From positions 1,984,001 to 2,048,000 of the forward strand of contig OX337234.1 of assembly GCA_946965045.2 (NCBI GenBank): DNA of 64,000 bases. The letters are read 5' to 3'. Source of the stretch: Epithemia pelagica (taxonomy: Eukaryota > Bacillariophyta > Bacillariophyceae > Surirellales > Surirellaceae). The stretch's first letter is position 1. Every line of letters starts with the position of its first letter. Positions 21,218 through 32,500 of this stretch are shown piece by piece. The position numbers and the translations under genes are program-made. The notes under the pieces were generated by a model. That model made no database searches. It was given only the letters and a program-made list of their open reading frames with translations, and was not told where the DNA came from.

Positions 21218-21928
21218 ATTTGTGGAAGTAGGATGTATTGAATAGTTGTAGCGAATGCAATTGTAACTTGTTAGCTTGTTTGTTGTCCGATGGATTCTAT
21301 ACATCCGAAATCCGAACAAGAGTGCAAATTGTGAGCGTCCCTCTAAAGAGAAAAGAAGATACGAATCCTGATCTGCAAGCTTAGTGTAATTGTCCTCCTT
21401 CGACGTCAGTTTCCCATGAGCAGGGTCAGCGAATACATCATCATCACACTCTCGCCAGTGGGATGAAAGAAGTACTCCTAGTGAACTGGAGGATGGTACG
21501 ATTCACGATCTATGGTTATTCGTTATTCGATGACCATCGGCCATGGTTCATGTTGAAAAGGCCATTGGGAATTGCGACTGCGAGCTGCGAGCGGCTTGAC
21601 AGGCTTTGACAGGCCATTCTCGGTCACGCTTGGAGTCCGTTCCAACCAATCACATCATTTTCAGGACCAAATTTTGATCTTGGACTCTGCGCGCCGGATG
21701 GAATAACGAACAGGGTAAGGACAAGATACCCGAAAAAGCCAAAAGGCCATTGAGAGGGAGAGATGGATGACTTTTCTGGAGAAGGAAGTCGAAACCGACG
21801 GATCATGTCAAAACCAGACATATTATTTCCTTCACCCTTGTTGTTGAAAGCATTCCTCTGAATCAAGGACTCTGATCATCATCGAAATTGATTTCATAAC
21901 AGGACCAACGTAGTTCAAAGCCACAAGT
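21218..21928. other. Spacer between tandem DUF1826 genes
   Basis: No supported gene. It should hold the 3' end of the first copy and the promoter of the second. An ACTCCTAG-type motif lies near 21474. Confidence 0.4.
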
Positions 21929-22786
21929 ATGACTGAGATTGTCCATCCCGTCAAAGCAAAGATCCCAATTGTGGAGCCTTCACCATTCCAGCCAAGTACC
22001 AAGGCCATTTATCACGATGAGATACCACCGAAGCTCGCCATCCAGTCACCTGTTGTGAAAATGAGTGACACCAGACATCCATCGCCGTACTGGAAACAGT
22101 TGGTTCCAATTCAAGGAGAAGATCCGAGAGGCATGGATATCCGTATAACCTGGGATTGTCCCATGCACGCGGCAACATCGGAGTCACACGTTGTTGCACG
22201 CTCCTTTCTCAACATGGTGGAAGAGAAACGAGGAGAACCCCTCTTGTTCCGAGAAGAGCTTGTGGAGGAAGTTTCCGAATGGATGAAATGTTTTGAGCAA
22301 TATTGTTGCGAGTGTTTGGTCGATTCGCCCGGAAAAACAATCTTGTCGGCCAAACTTAGTTGCAGCCGAGGTCCTGCGGCTACAAAATGTCCCAAATGGC
22401 ACCAAGACTATGTCCCTCTCCGATGGATCCAAGCATTGGTGGGACCTGGATGTGAATGGGTCGAGCCCTTTGAATCGGAAGCGACGGCCCGGTTTGTTGA
22501 GCAAAGCAATGCTTGTTACGATGTCTGCCATGCCGACTTCCACGATGAGGGTTGTGAACAGGACCATTCGCATTCTCACAATCATTGCGATTCCGTAAAA
22601 CCCTTGAATTGTCACATTCATCAAGCCAAGGAAGGTCAAGCCGTGCTTTTGCTGGGAAAAAAGTGGAACTTAAAAAGCCAAATGAACTCGAACCTGCCCG
22701 CAGTCACGCACAAATCTCCCACTGGTATTCCAAAATGGCAAGGCCGTGTGTTGCTCACCATGGATGTGAGTGAGTTACGTGTCTAA
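21929..22786 (+). CDS. DUF1826 family protein without signal peptide (paralogue 2)
   Basis: A protein of 285 residues from ATG 21929. It shares the core with the upstream copy almost residue for residue: RGMDIRITWDCP, ILSAKLSCSRGPAATKCPKWHQDYVPLRWIQALVGPGCEWVEPF, GQAVLLLGKKWN, HKSPTGI and GRVLLTMD. It differs in lacking a hydrophobic N-terminus and in carrying a His/Asp/Cys-rich insertion (HDEGCEQDHSHSHNHCD) between the core and the tail. It may be cytosolic, in contrast to paralogue 1, and the insertion could bind metal; both points are inference. Confidence 0.82.
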   Translation: MTEIVHPVKAKIPIVEPSPFQPSTKAIYHDEIPPKLAIQSPVVKMSDTRHPSPYWKQLVPIQGEDPRGMDIRITWDCPMHAATSESHVVARSFLNMVEEKRGEPLLFREELVEEVSEWMKCFEQYCCECLVDSPGKTILSAKLSCSRGPAATKCPKWHQDYVPLRWIQALVGPGCEWVEPFESEATARFVEQSNACYDVCHADFHDEGCEQDHSHSHNHCDSVKPLNCHIHQAKEGQAVLLLGKKWNLKSQMNSNLPAVTHKSPTGIPKWQGRVLLTMDVSELRV

Positions 22787-23558
22787 TCTAGGTAGCATAT
22801 ACAATGGTTCTATAGATTTGAGAGCGAACCAGTTCAATAACTTATGATTTCAACAAGTGTGTCGAGAAATACCTATGCGCAAAAAGTGGAACTGCCGTGC
22901 CTTGGTTGCTCATTCGTTTATGCACATGGTCGCACCCCGACCTCAACCTCTAGCCTTTCGGATCTCATCCATTTCCAATTTCTTGTCTGTCGGCGTCCTC
23001 GGTCGCCCACCTTCAAGATTCAAGACGCACCACCAGGCGCGGATTTGATTTGGCTTTTGATGCTTTTTTGGAATATTGGATGGATGTTTAGTGTCACTCC
23101 TTTGAATGTTGTCGGCATGCGGCACATTGCCTCCTCGCTCCATGGCCCTAACTAGAATTATTGTATGGAAAGATATGTTGCCGTTGAGTCGTCTGAATGA
23201 TCCAATCGTCCTGCCAATGAGAGAAAAAGGGCAATTGTATATATCTTTGAGTGGGGGGACTCAAGGGAAATTCGCAAGATTGACACGCCACAAAATAGGG
23301 CCTGTTATCCTCTGTTACGATTTTTGGTGGTTCGGAATCGACAACGCCACCAAATTCATCGAACGTTGCATAGGGAAGGTGTCGTTCGACAATTTAGAAC
23401 CATAACAAGTACCACAAGAGTCGCTGCCTTTTTCTTTTTGGGGGTGGTGCAAACGGACTAGCAAAACCAGACTCGTCCGTTACTCGGTCAACGTTGTGTG
23501 TCGTACAGCGCACCTCTTGGATCAGCCAAACGATCGTGTGAGTGGGGAAATCGTACCC
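22787..23558. other. Intergenic region upstream of the LRR membrane gene
   Basis: Contains an open frame at 22844-23155 (plus) and others on the minus strand without recognisable family. I treat it as promoter and spacer. A CTAGGTAG octamer occurs at about 22788. Confidence 0.4.
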
Positions 23559-26500
23559 ATGTCGTCGTCCCAAAATATTCCACCCTCCTCGATTTTTCCA
23601 GCTTCGTGCTGCTCGACGGCCGCAGACTCACCGGCCGCCAAAGACCTGCAACAAAAACAACTCAATCGGCCTTCCTATCGACCGAAACAACTGCCCGTTC
23701 GAATCTTCCAGGACGATACTGGCGGTTCTTTTCCTCCTCGAAACATGGCTGATCAATATAGCGATGCCGACATGCTGTCGGATGAAGATTCCTTTGGCGC
23801 CGCCATGCCTCCTCCTCCACCGAGCTATCCGCACCCCGATGATGTTCCCCCTGGAGAACCAGATGGCGGCAGCATGAACGACCAATCTGCCTCTCCCGAT
23901 GGTGACAAGTTCAATGATGAGTACGACGACGAGGAGCAACAATCTTTTCTAGGACGTGGTACTGAAGCTGGAGGGAGTCGAGAAGACCCACCGCAAGAAA
24001 TTGGTCAAGGTACCGCGTCGGACGATGATGACGAGGAGGAAGATGAAGAGTATGCTGCCGAACCGGACGAGGAATACGAAGATGAAGATGACGTCGACTT
24101 TGATTTGCCAGAAGATCAATCGCTCGAGATTCCTCCAACATCGGTCGTGCAGCGCATGGTGTTGAGAGAAAATGTGGACAAAACAGATCGACAACGAAAT
24201 ATCACTGTCTTGGGAGCAATTTGCTGCTGCCTCTTCATTACCATTATTATTATCATTATAGGGTTCTCCACCGATCTTTTCACGAAGGAAACCACTTCCG
24301 CTGTCAGCTCTGGAGCCGACATTGCCCCAACCTCCGCTCCGACCGCGGACAGCGAACGAGTGGCTCGAGTTCGGACCTACTTGGAAGGAGTGGGTATGGA
24401 AGCAAGTGCTCTGGATCAAAGTGGAAGTCCCCAGAGCCAAGCCTTCGAGTATCTCACTGGTGCGGATCCTCTCGGACTTGACCCCGATGTACTAGAAGAT
24501 GCACTCCGTTTGAAGCAGCGATATGGCCTTTTGGCCGGACTTTGGTATGCGTCTCCTGCTGACTGGGCTGTATCCAATGGTTGGGCCTTGGACGCCGACG
24601 AGTGCTCCTGGGTTGGTGTCGATTGCGGAAGTGTGACCGAAGACGGCATTACCTACAATGCCGTGACGTCGATTGCCTTGCCCAATAACAATGTCCAAGG
24701 GTTAACGGAAGAAATTGGTCAGCTCACCCACTTGACGTATTTGGATCTTAACAACAACGTGCTCACAGGAAATGTTCCATCTTCCATCGTCATGCTCGAG
24801 GAACTGGAAGAATTGTACCTTTATGATAACTTTCTACAGGGCGAATGGCCCGCGGATTTGTCCGCTTTCACAAACATGACCGTATTGTATGCAAGCCACA
24901 ACCGGTTTACAGACGATATCCGCAAGTTCTTTACCATTACATCCCTGGAAATTCTCATTCTGGATCACAATGAGTTGGTTGGAACCCTGGACGGCGTTTC
25001 AGATCTAGAGAATATCGGTACGTGTCAAAATCTATCACTCATGCAATGTTTTCATGAAAAGTTTCTCAAAGCAAGTGATATTTTCAGAACGCTTGACGTT
25101 GGGAAGTAACGACATTGAAGGGAATATTCCCGCCGAATTCAGATTCCTTACCAATTTGTCAATCTTGTGGCTGTACGGGAACGACCTAACAGGTCTTATT
25201 CCGAACGCACTACGGGAAATGGAGTCGCTCACTGTGTTTGATGTTTTTGATAATGACTTGGGCAATGGCGAGGGTCTGCCGCTAGCATTCGTTGACATGC
25301 CGAATTTGGAGGTCCTAACCTTGTCTGACAATCCATGGGGTGGCGAGATACCAGATTTTTACGGTGACTTTCCTCGTCTTCGGGTCCTTAGCCTTGAGAA
25401 CAGCGGTCTAGAGGGATCGATCAACTCGGCACTGGGTGATCTCGGGACTCTGGAGGTTTTGCGTCTAGCAGAGAATGGCTTCAATTTTGAATCATTTCCT
25501 TCGTTTATTCTGTCCTTGACGAACCTGACAGATCTTCGGCTCAATAGTTGCAACCTTATGGACGATATTCCTGATGGTATTGAAGATTTGGTCAAATTGG
25601 AGATCCTTTTCTTGCAAGAGAACTTCTTGGCGGTTAATTTCACAGAATCACTCGGCAGTCTCCCATTAAAAGAGTTGAATCTCGCTGGTAACCTCTTCGA
25701 TGACGATGTCCCAGCGTCTTGGGCGCAGTTGACAAACCTTACGTTGCTCAACCTGGCCGACATGGACTTGACTGGACCATTTCCAGATATCTCGGGTATG
25801 ACCAATCTTGAGAGGCTTGAACTACAAGGAAACAACTTCGATGGAGACCTTACGAACGGTTACCTTTCAGCTGTGCCTACACTGCGTAAGAACGAGTACA
25901 CGCTTCCTCGCGTCCAATTGGTGAGACACCTCTCACATTTTTCTCTTTTTATTTCTAGAATACATTGATTTGAGTAGCTCTGGGTTGTCCGGGAATCTGC
26001 CCGACGACTGGGGTGTCTTCAACGCTCTAGAGGAGCTGTACCTGGACGACAACGATTTTAGTGGTGGAATCCCGGCAAGCCTTGGTGATGTTGGTAGTCT
26101 ACAAATTCTGGGTCTTTCAGACAATCAGCTAGATGGTGGTATCACCGACATTTTCGATGGCCTCGATGAATTGCGACGTCTCGATGTGAGCGGAAACTCC
26201 TTGGAGGGACCGATCCCCACATCCATCGGAACATGTGTGAAACTTCGAACGCTTCGTGTGGGACGAAACAGCGAAGAAATTTCAGCGACTGGAATTGTAG
26301 GGCCCTTACCGACAGAACTTGGTTCCCTGGTTAACTTGAGGACGTTTGAATGCATGGACAATCTTATCAATGGATCGCTGCCCTCCGAGATGGGGAACAT
26401 GATCAGTTTGGAACGTCTTGATGTTTCCAGCAATCTCTTGACAGGGTTCATTCCCGATACATTTGCCAATCTTGAGAATCTCGAGAGGTTTTTCTTGCAG

Positions 26501-26632
26501 GACAATAACTTTGATTCAAGTTCATGGCCCACAGAAATCTGTGCAATTGAATCCATTGACAACGTTGTACCCGACTGTGATTTCCTCCAATTGTGTGATT
26601 GCTGCAGCGATTTTGCATGCAATCAGGTGTAG
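23559..26632 (+). CDS. Single-pass membrane protein with LRR ectodomain (three exons)
   Basis: Exons 23559-25017, 25088-25885 and 25959-26632, joined in phases 1 and 1, give 976 residues. The introns (70 and 73 nt) carry gtacgt...ttttcag and gtaaga...ttctag. Both joins restore clean LRRs (LENIERLTLGSNDIEGNIP and VPTLQYIDLSSSGLSGNLP). The N-terminal 210 residues are disordered and acidic (cytoplasmic), followed by one membrane segment (ITVLGAICCCLFITIIIIIIG), then a diatom-type N-cap ending in DECSWVGVDC, about 20 LRRs of plant LxxLxLxxNxLxGxIP type, and a Cys-rich C-cap (CDFLQLCDCCSDFACNQV). No kinase domain is present. It is a plausible cell-surface receptor or adhesion protein. An internal ATG at 23745 could be the start instead. 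Confidence 0.88.
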
Positions 26633-27089
26633 AGAGCCCACGACACACGGCCACTAAAGATGTTCTCCGGATACATGCTGTTCAGGTTGCGAGAGATGAC
26701 ATCGATAAACGCTCTCTGCGAACAACCTACTCTATGTTAAGATTATGCATTTAATTTCTCATTGTTGTCTTTTACATTCGCCTCATATAGCGAACTCACT
26801 TACTTACTCCGACTCCGACTCTCCCTAGAGTGGGCTGTGAGGGTTGCGGGTTGCCGGTTGCCGGTTGCCGGCTCATTTAGTTACTCCTACCTAGTCGAAT
26901 CCTCATTCGTGACCCATCAAAGCGAACGACAAACGCGCCACGCGATTCAATTCCAACACACGTGTTCATCGTTCATCCTTATTGCGTGTTTTTCTAATGT
27001 GAGACGAAGTTGTTGTTGAGGGACAAAGGACCAAACAAATTGAACAAAAAGAATTCTTTGTCCATTCTGGAAGTCAAACTTTCAGAATT
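26633..27089. other. Intergenic region with bZIP promoter
   Basis: Short GGGTTGCCGGTT repeats (about 26843-26873) precede TTACTCCTACCTAG (26881-26894), a motif related to one seen upstream of other genes in this window. No gene is supported. Confidence 0.4.
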
Positions 27090-28704
27090 ATGGATGGTAA
27101 TCAACTGTTGGGAGGCCCTCCTCCACCCACAACAGGAGAAAACGGCTCGAACGAGCAGCAACAAAATTCCGCTGTTGTAAATGAAGCCAACAAACGAGCT
27201 GCACTTGCTGGACAATGGAGAACACCTCCTTTGCCAATATTTCCTTCTGTTGCTGGAATAGTCAACGTTGGAAACAATGTTGCAGTGCAGCAGACGATTG
27301 CTCCAAGTGCTGCGAAAAAGCCTTCAGGAGTCGATGTCTCGCAGTTGCCAGATTCAACCGAAGACTATGCCAAAGCCTTGCAGGAGGCTTATCAACGCGG
27401 CGCCGAAGCCGCTCAAGCAATGGCTGCTCAGAAGCACCACCAACATGTTCCACCCACACAACAAAAACAACCGGATATATTGCCTTCGACCTCTTGTCCG
27501 GACTTCGTATTGCAAGCCGCTGGCGAGAATGCTGAGGCTCCTGTCATGGCACAGCCACAACAACAGACTACAGTTGCTCCTTTGGCACATCCTGGAGCAC
27601 CGCCCTCTTTAATTCCTACGGATCCTTCATCGCATTCATCTGTTCCTAACCCTTTATCAATGCCTCCACCAGCACCTGTGGTGTCGTCGACAAATGCAAA
27701 TATGGGCATGATGCCGATGGCGACTCTAGCGACTGCTGCGGGTCCAATGGGATCGACAGCTACCGCACAACCATCTCAACAATCGCTTCAACCACTGCAG
27801 CCCTTGGCGGGGCCAATCGCGGCGAACCTCAAAATGAACCCTGCTCAGGCCAATTTGACGCAAATGGTACCCGCAACGACGCAAAGGTCGATGAGTCTAC
27901 CTGATATGAGCACGTATGCGGCCCAACAAGAAGAGGAGAAACGACAAAAGCGTCTAGCAAGAAACCGGGCCAGCGCCAGACTTCGTCGCTTGCGGAAGAA
28001 GAACTTGGTAAGTTGGTGGTACTCAATTGAATTGTCGAAACGCACATGGGTTTTAGCGTCTTGACTCAGATCATCTGTTCGCCCTCTCCTAGGTTGAAGC
28101 GTATGAGCAAGAAGTCGGCATTCTGGAAAAGACTCTAGCACAACTACAAGCTCATGAATGGGGAGAAACAGACAATGTTGCAGCTTTGACGGAGGCTTTG
28201 TCTATGGATCGAGGACAACAGGTTCTCACGTTTGAGCAGCGACATGAAGTGGCAACCGGATTGTTGGACCAGCAACTGCAATGGATCGAAATGCTTGAAG
28301 AAATTATGCTTGAAGATTATGTTCTACAGAATGTGCGCAATGGGGAATTTGCCGAACTGAAGGACATTTTGGGTCTGGACGAAGAACAGTTGAACCGAAT
28401 CGAGGTGAGCAAGGTTGGCTGGCAAGAAGAATGGACGGCTCTCCAAACTCTGAAGGCGTCCGTGATTGCCATGAGAGAGAACGATTGGTTGTGGAATGAA
28501 AGTGTTTCGTCCATAGCGGAACAATTCATGGCAATTCTACACAAGAATCAAGTCAGCAAGTTTCTTCTTTGGGCGGACCACAATGCGGAGGCAATTGATG
28601 AATTGGACGGTGTTAACGCTGCTCCAGGGCCTGCGAACGGACCAGTGTTCGCCTTTGGGGTGGAGAGTCAGCCCGGAGAGAGCTTTGGCGATGAAGAAAA
28701 GTGA
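27090..28704 (+). CDS. bZIP transcription factor (two exons)
   Basis: Exons 27090-28007 and 28093-28704, joined in phase 0 by an 85-nt intron (gtaagt...tcctag), give 509 residues. The first 280 residues are rich in Pro, Gln, Ala and Ser, as in activation regions. The basic region is RQKRLARNRASARLRRLRKKN, with the N-x7-R spacing of the bZIP signature. The intron falls just after this basic region, and the second exon begins with a short zipper-like helix (VEAYEQEVGILEKTLAQL). The rest is helical and acidic. The zipper is short for a plant-type bZIP. It should bind DNA as a dimer in the nucleus; targets are unknown. Confidence 0.88.
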
Positions 28705-29551
28705 TGGGACGGCAATGTAACATTTATCCACTTGCTAGCCAATGGATTCTCTATTGGGTGAAGATGAAATTATTCTACTGCGATGGATTCTCAGCCAGGA
28801 GAACTTGTTCCATGCAGTCCAAAAGAGTAGGGAAACGATTATCTCGTCTGGATTATGATACTCAGCATAAAATACCCATTTCGTGATATTGGGTTGAAGC
28901 TCTGCACCTTAGTGCAAACAACTTTCTAGGCCACGACACCTAGCTAGCGGAGTAGGACGCATACGTAAGGGGTAGAGTAGGTAGCTCGTCCACTTTTTGT
29001 TCGAGCGCATTCGTGATTTGTCCTCCTGCCACCACATTTTTTGTGTCGGTTGTCGGTTCCTCTCCAAAATCGCAGTCGACAAAGGGACATCTTCAGATTA
29101 GCCTGTCTCTGTTCCCGCTTAGGGCTATCAAACTTAGGTACTCAGATTTTTAGCGTAGTTTCTAAAGAAGTTTAGTTGAAACTTAGGTTTTGAAGTTTAG
29201 GTAGTTTAGGTAGCTCTGAAAAATGGCTCCTTCCCTCAACCACACGGAAGATCACTGGACGTTGACACCAACATTCACAGAGAGGGATTCAGTATTCAGT
29301 AGGGCAAAAGCAGCGACATGAAACTTTGGATAAACTTAGGTACCGAAGTTTAGGACAAGAAACTTCGACGATGAAACTTGATACCTATAGTTCCCTCCAT
29401 ATCAGATTGACTCTTTTTATCAACGTTTAATCCGGGAAAAGGCTCTTTCGTCCTTGTTGATGAGTTGGTTTGTGCTTAGGGTGCAGAAGAAACTTAGAAT
29501 CTGATAGAAGATAGAAAAGGTGGTTCTTGTTCTTGTTTCTGTGCAAATGCC
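28705..29551. other. Upstream region of the interrupted LRR gene, with repeated AAACTTAGGT motifs
   Basis: Related motifs AAACTTAGGTA (29130-29140), a cluster at 29178-29212 (AAACTTAGG, GAAGTTTAGG, AGTTTAGGTAG) and TAAACTTAGG/GAAGTTTAGG (29331-29354) recur within 230 bp. They are imperfect copies in both direct and inverted orientation. A CACCTAGCTAGCGGAGTAGG element sits near 28937. These may be regulatory, or the footprint of a degenerate minisatellite. No gene is seen. Confidence 0.5.
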
Positions 29552-32500
29552 ATGGGCGGTTCGGTGTCATCTTTCCAGGAGCTGTGCTCAAGTCTTAGGG
29601 CCAACGATCCGGATGTCCCTATTGTGAATACAGATTGTTTCCCTTACTTCGACAACGAATGTGCGGAACAACTGGGACTTGCTTTGAAAGACAATGTTCA
29701 TGTACGAAAGATTTTTCTAGATATATCCAGTCTCGCTTCTTCTGGACCAGACACTGGTGTATCCCTTCTCGCTTCCTTCCTTCAAACGTCGCGCACTTTG
29801 AAAACTTTGCTTATCAAGTCAACTCCTGGGTTGGCATTACAGGATGCGGGCAAAGTTCTCTCCACTTTCTTTGATGCTTCGATCGGAAGCGACTCGATTC
29901 AAGAGCTTACCTTGGTTGATACCGATCTAACGATCGCATGCGCAGATTTTCGACGTTTACTTACAGAATGTCGTCCAAACTTACGGCGCTTAAGACTCTC
30001 CTGTGCTTGCTCTGTGGACCCAAGTGGAAAGAAAGACATTGTGGACGCGGTGGCTCAGAACAAGACCATCACCGGAATAGAGTTGTCACATGTGTCCGAA
30101 TCTATCTGGTCGGCTTGCATGGCTGGGGTGGCCATGAACGAAAATCTTCACAGCCTCAACTTGGATCGTCTAACATCGGTGTATGATTACGCTCCTTTGT
30201 CGCATGCCATTGAAACCAATACTTCAATTGAGTCACTGTGTGTTCGTTATGGCACTATTCCCAACATGGCAGCAATGGCTTCAAGCCTACAACGAAACAA
30301 CACCATTGTTGAATTGATATTACTACATTGTTCCATCACTTCAAGACAGGTTCCTCATATCGCACGCATACTGAAAGGGTGCCCAACGCTGAAGCGGCTG
30401 AACTTAGCTTCGAATTACATCCAAACCGAAGGATTCGCACTTCTTGCCAACGGTACGTGAAAAGGGCGCGACCTAATGGAGACTAGCCATAGGGCTGACG
30501 TATAGGGTCGACGTCACCTTGCCCAACCAGCCTCACACTCTGGATGACGCACTACTTGCATATCTTTTAGGAACGTACGAACTAGGTAATCTTCTATCAT
30601 AATTTTACGAATACATACCCTTTTCAGGTTATGAGCCCAAGCATCACGCATTGAAGCCTGTTGCGAAAAGACCATAACGATTTGGTGGACCAGTTCAAGC
30701 GTTTGACGTTGAGGAAATCCGTACAAGCGGCCGTTGAAGTCCCCAAGACCTACCAGTTTCGATAGCCCGTTTAAAGAACGGTGGTGCGTCGAAGAAGCAA
30801 GAACCAGGTGGTTTCGTTGCGATTTTCCAGTGAATGGAAACGATAGCTGACTTTCTCAGAGTAAGAGCAGCTGCTGAAGACTCAAGCTTGGATTCCGGTT
30901 CCACGACAATACCAGGTTGGTCGTCCTCTGAAGACTCAAGTTTAAGTAGTATCGAAACGATGAGTAATAAAGTAATTATTAACGGAGAAGAGGTTGAAGT
31001 GAACACAAGTGCCACACGGTCTGAAGATGTGGAGACAGCCCTGTTCAAGAAAGAAGACCGAGAAGGCATGGGTGCAGAGAAGCGCCAGGAACTCTTCTCG
31101 AAGGCTGCTACTTCAACCCCTGCCAAGTTTGATCTCCTATCAGCTAACATCACAGACGTGAAACAGCTGGAGGAGTGTTACAATTTGAACCTTTTGGTGT
31201 CTCGTCTGAAGAGCCAACATATTATGTACGACATGCATGATGTGTTTACTATTGTTGTACCTGATGGAACAGGACCGAACCTCAAGACGAATACGACACC
31301 CAAGGATTTATATCTGTTCTATGCAGATCTCTCAGAAGAAGAAGTCGCTGCCAGTAACGAGTGGTATTCCACATGGCCGAGTAAGTCTTGGTATCGTGAA
31401 AACTTAATGTTAACCGCGAAGCAACTTGAGGCCAGCATGAAGAATTCCCTTTGGACCAAGGTCTATGAACGGTACAAACGTTACAAGACCGAACAGCAAG
31501 GTGGTCCTTTACTTTTTGTGATCATGATGAAGCTTCTCGTGACCCACACTGAACAAGCAACGAAGAATCTTGTAGACACAGTTGAAAATCTTAAGATTTC
31601 TAAAGTCCGTGGGGAGAATGTTTCTAAGATCGTAAGCCTCATCCTCGGTGCTCACGAACGATTGGAGGCAATTTCAAATGTTCCCGATGATTTCTCTAAA
31701 ACGGTTCTAAAGGTCTTACAGACTAGTTCCGTGGATCAGTTTAATAAAGTGTTTGAGCTAATTGAGAGCCAAGCACGAATTGCTGGCGCCTTGACTCGCT
31801 CTACGCCATCTACCCAAGCGCAGTTCCAGATCCCCTCTGTTGAAGCCTTGTTGGATCTAGCCGAGCAAGAATATCTCTCCCTTTGTCGCTCCAACGATTG
31901 GACGGGGAGCAAGACACGGGGAAGCCCCTCTACATTCACGGCTGATAGCCTCACGGCTGATTCCGGCGGTTCTCGTAAATGGAAGCCCGTCTGTTGGAAC
32001 TGTGGTGGGGAACATACCATCAAGGACTGCCCCAAACCAAAGAACGAAGCCCTCATTGAGGCCAATCGTCAAAAATATCAGGCCAAGAAGAAGGCCGGCG
32101 CTGGCAAAGGCAATGGCGATCGTAACCGTAGCTCTAACAAGTGGCGCCCTCCTTCGTCCGACGAGAATGGCAAGCGCATCATTGATGGCAAAACCATGCA
32201 CTGGGATGCCACTACCAAACGTTGGAACAAGCCTCAAGGCAATGTTGCCAACGACCAAGCCGCTCCCGCAACCGACTCTTCGACCTCGACCTCCCAAGTG
32301 CGGTTTGCTGGTGCCACTGCCAACGTTGCTGCCACTGGCTCTGCTGCGACGACCCACGCTCAGTCTCGTCGCGTTCTTGAGCGCACCCTTGAGTCTTTAA
32401 TGACCCAGGTGCAGAACTTATCTTGATGGCGTGGCCGTCGACCTCGTGTCGATGTAGGCCACCCTTTCCCTCAAACCTCTCTTCCCAGGAGGGATACCTG

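Noticed and set aside
22844-23155. 103-residue plus-strand frame after the DUF1826 genes
   Set aside because: No recognisable family, and competing frames of similar length lie on the other strand.
23496-23558. Upstream GTG start for the LRR membrane gene
   Set aside because: Non-ATG start with ATG 23559 immediately downstream in frame.
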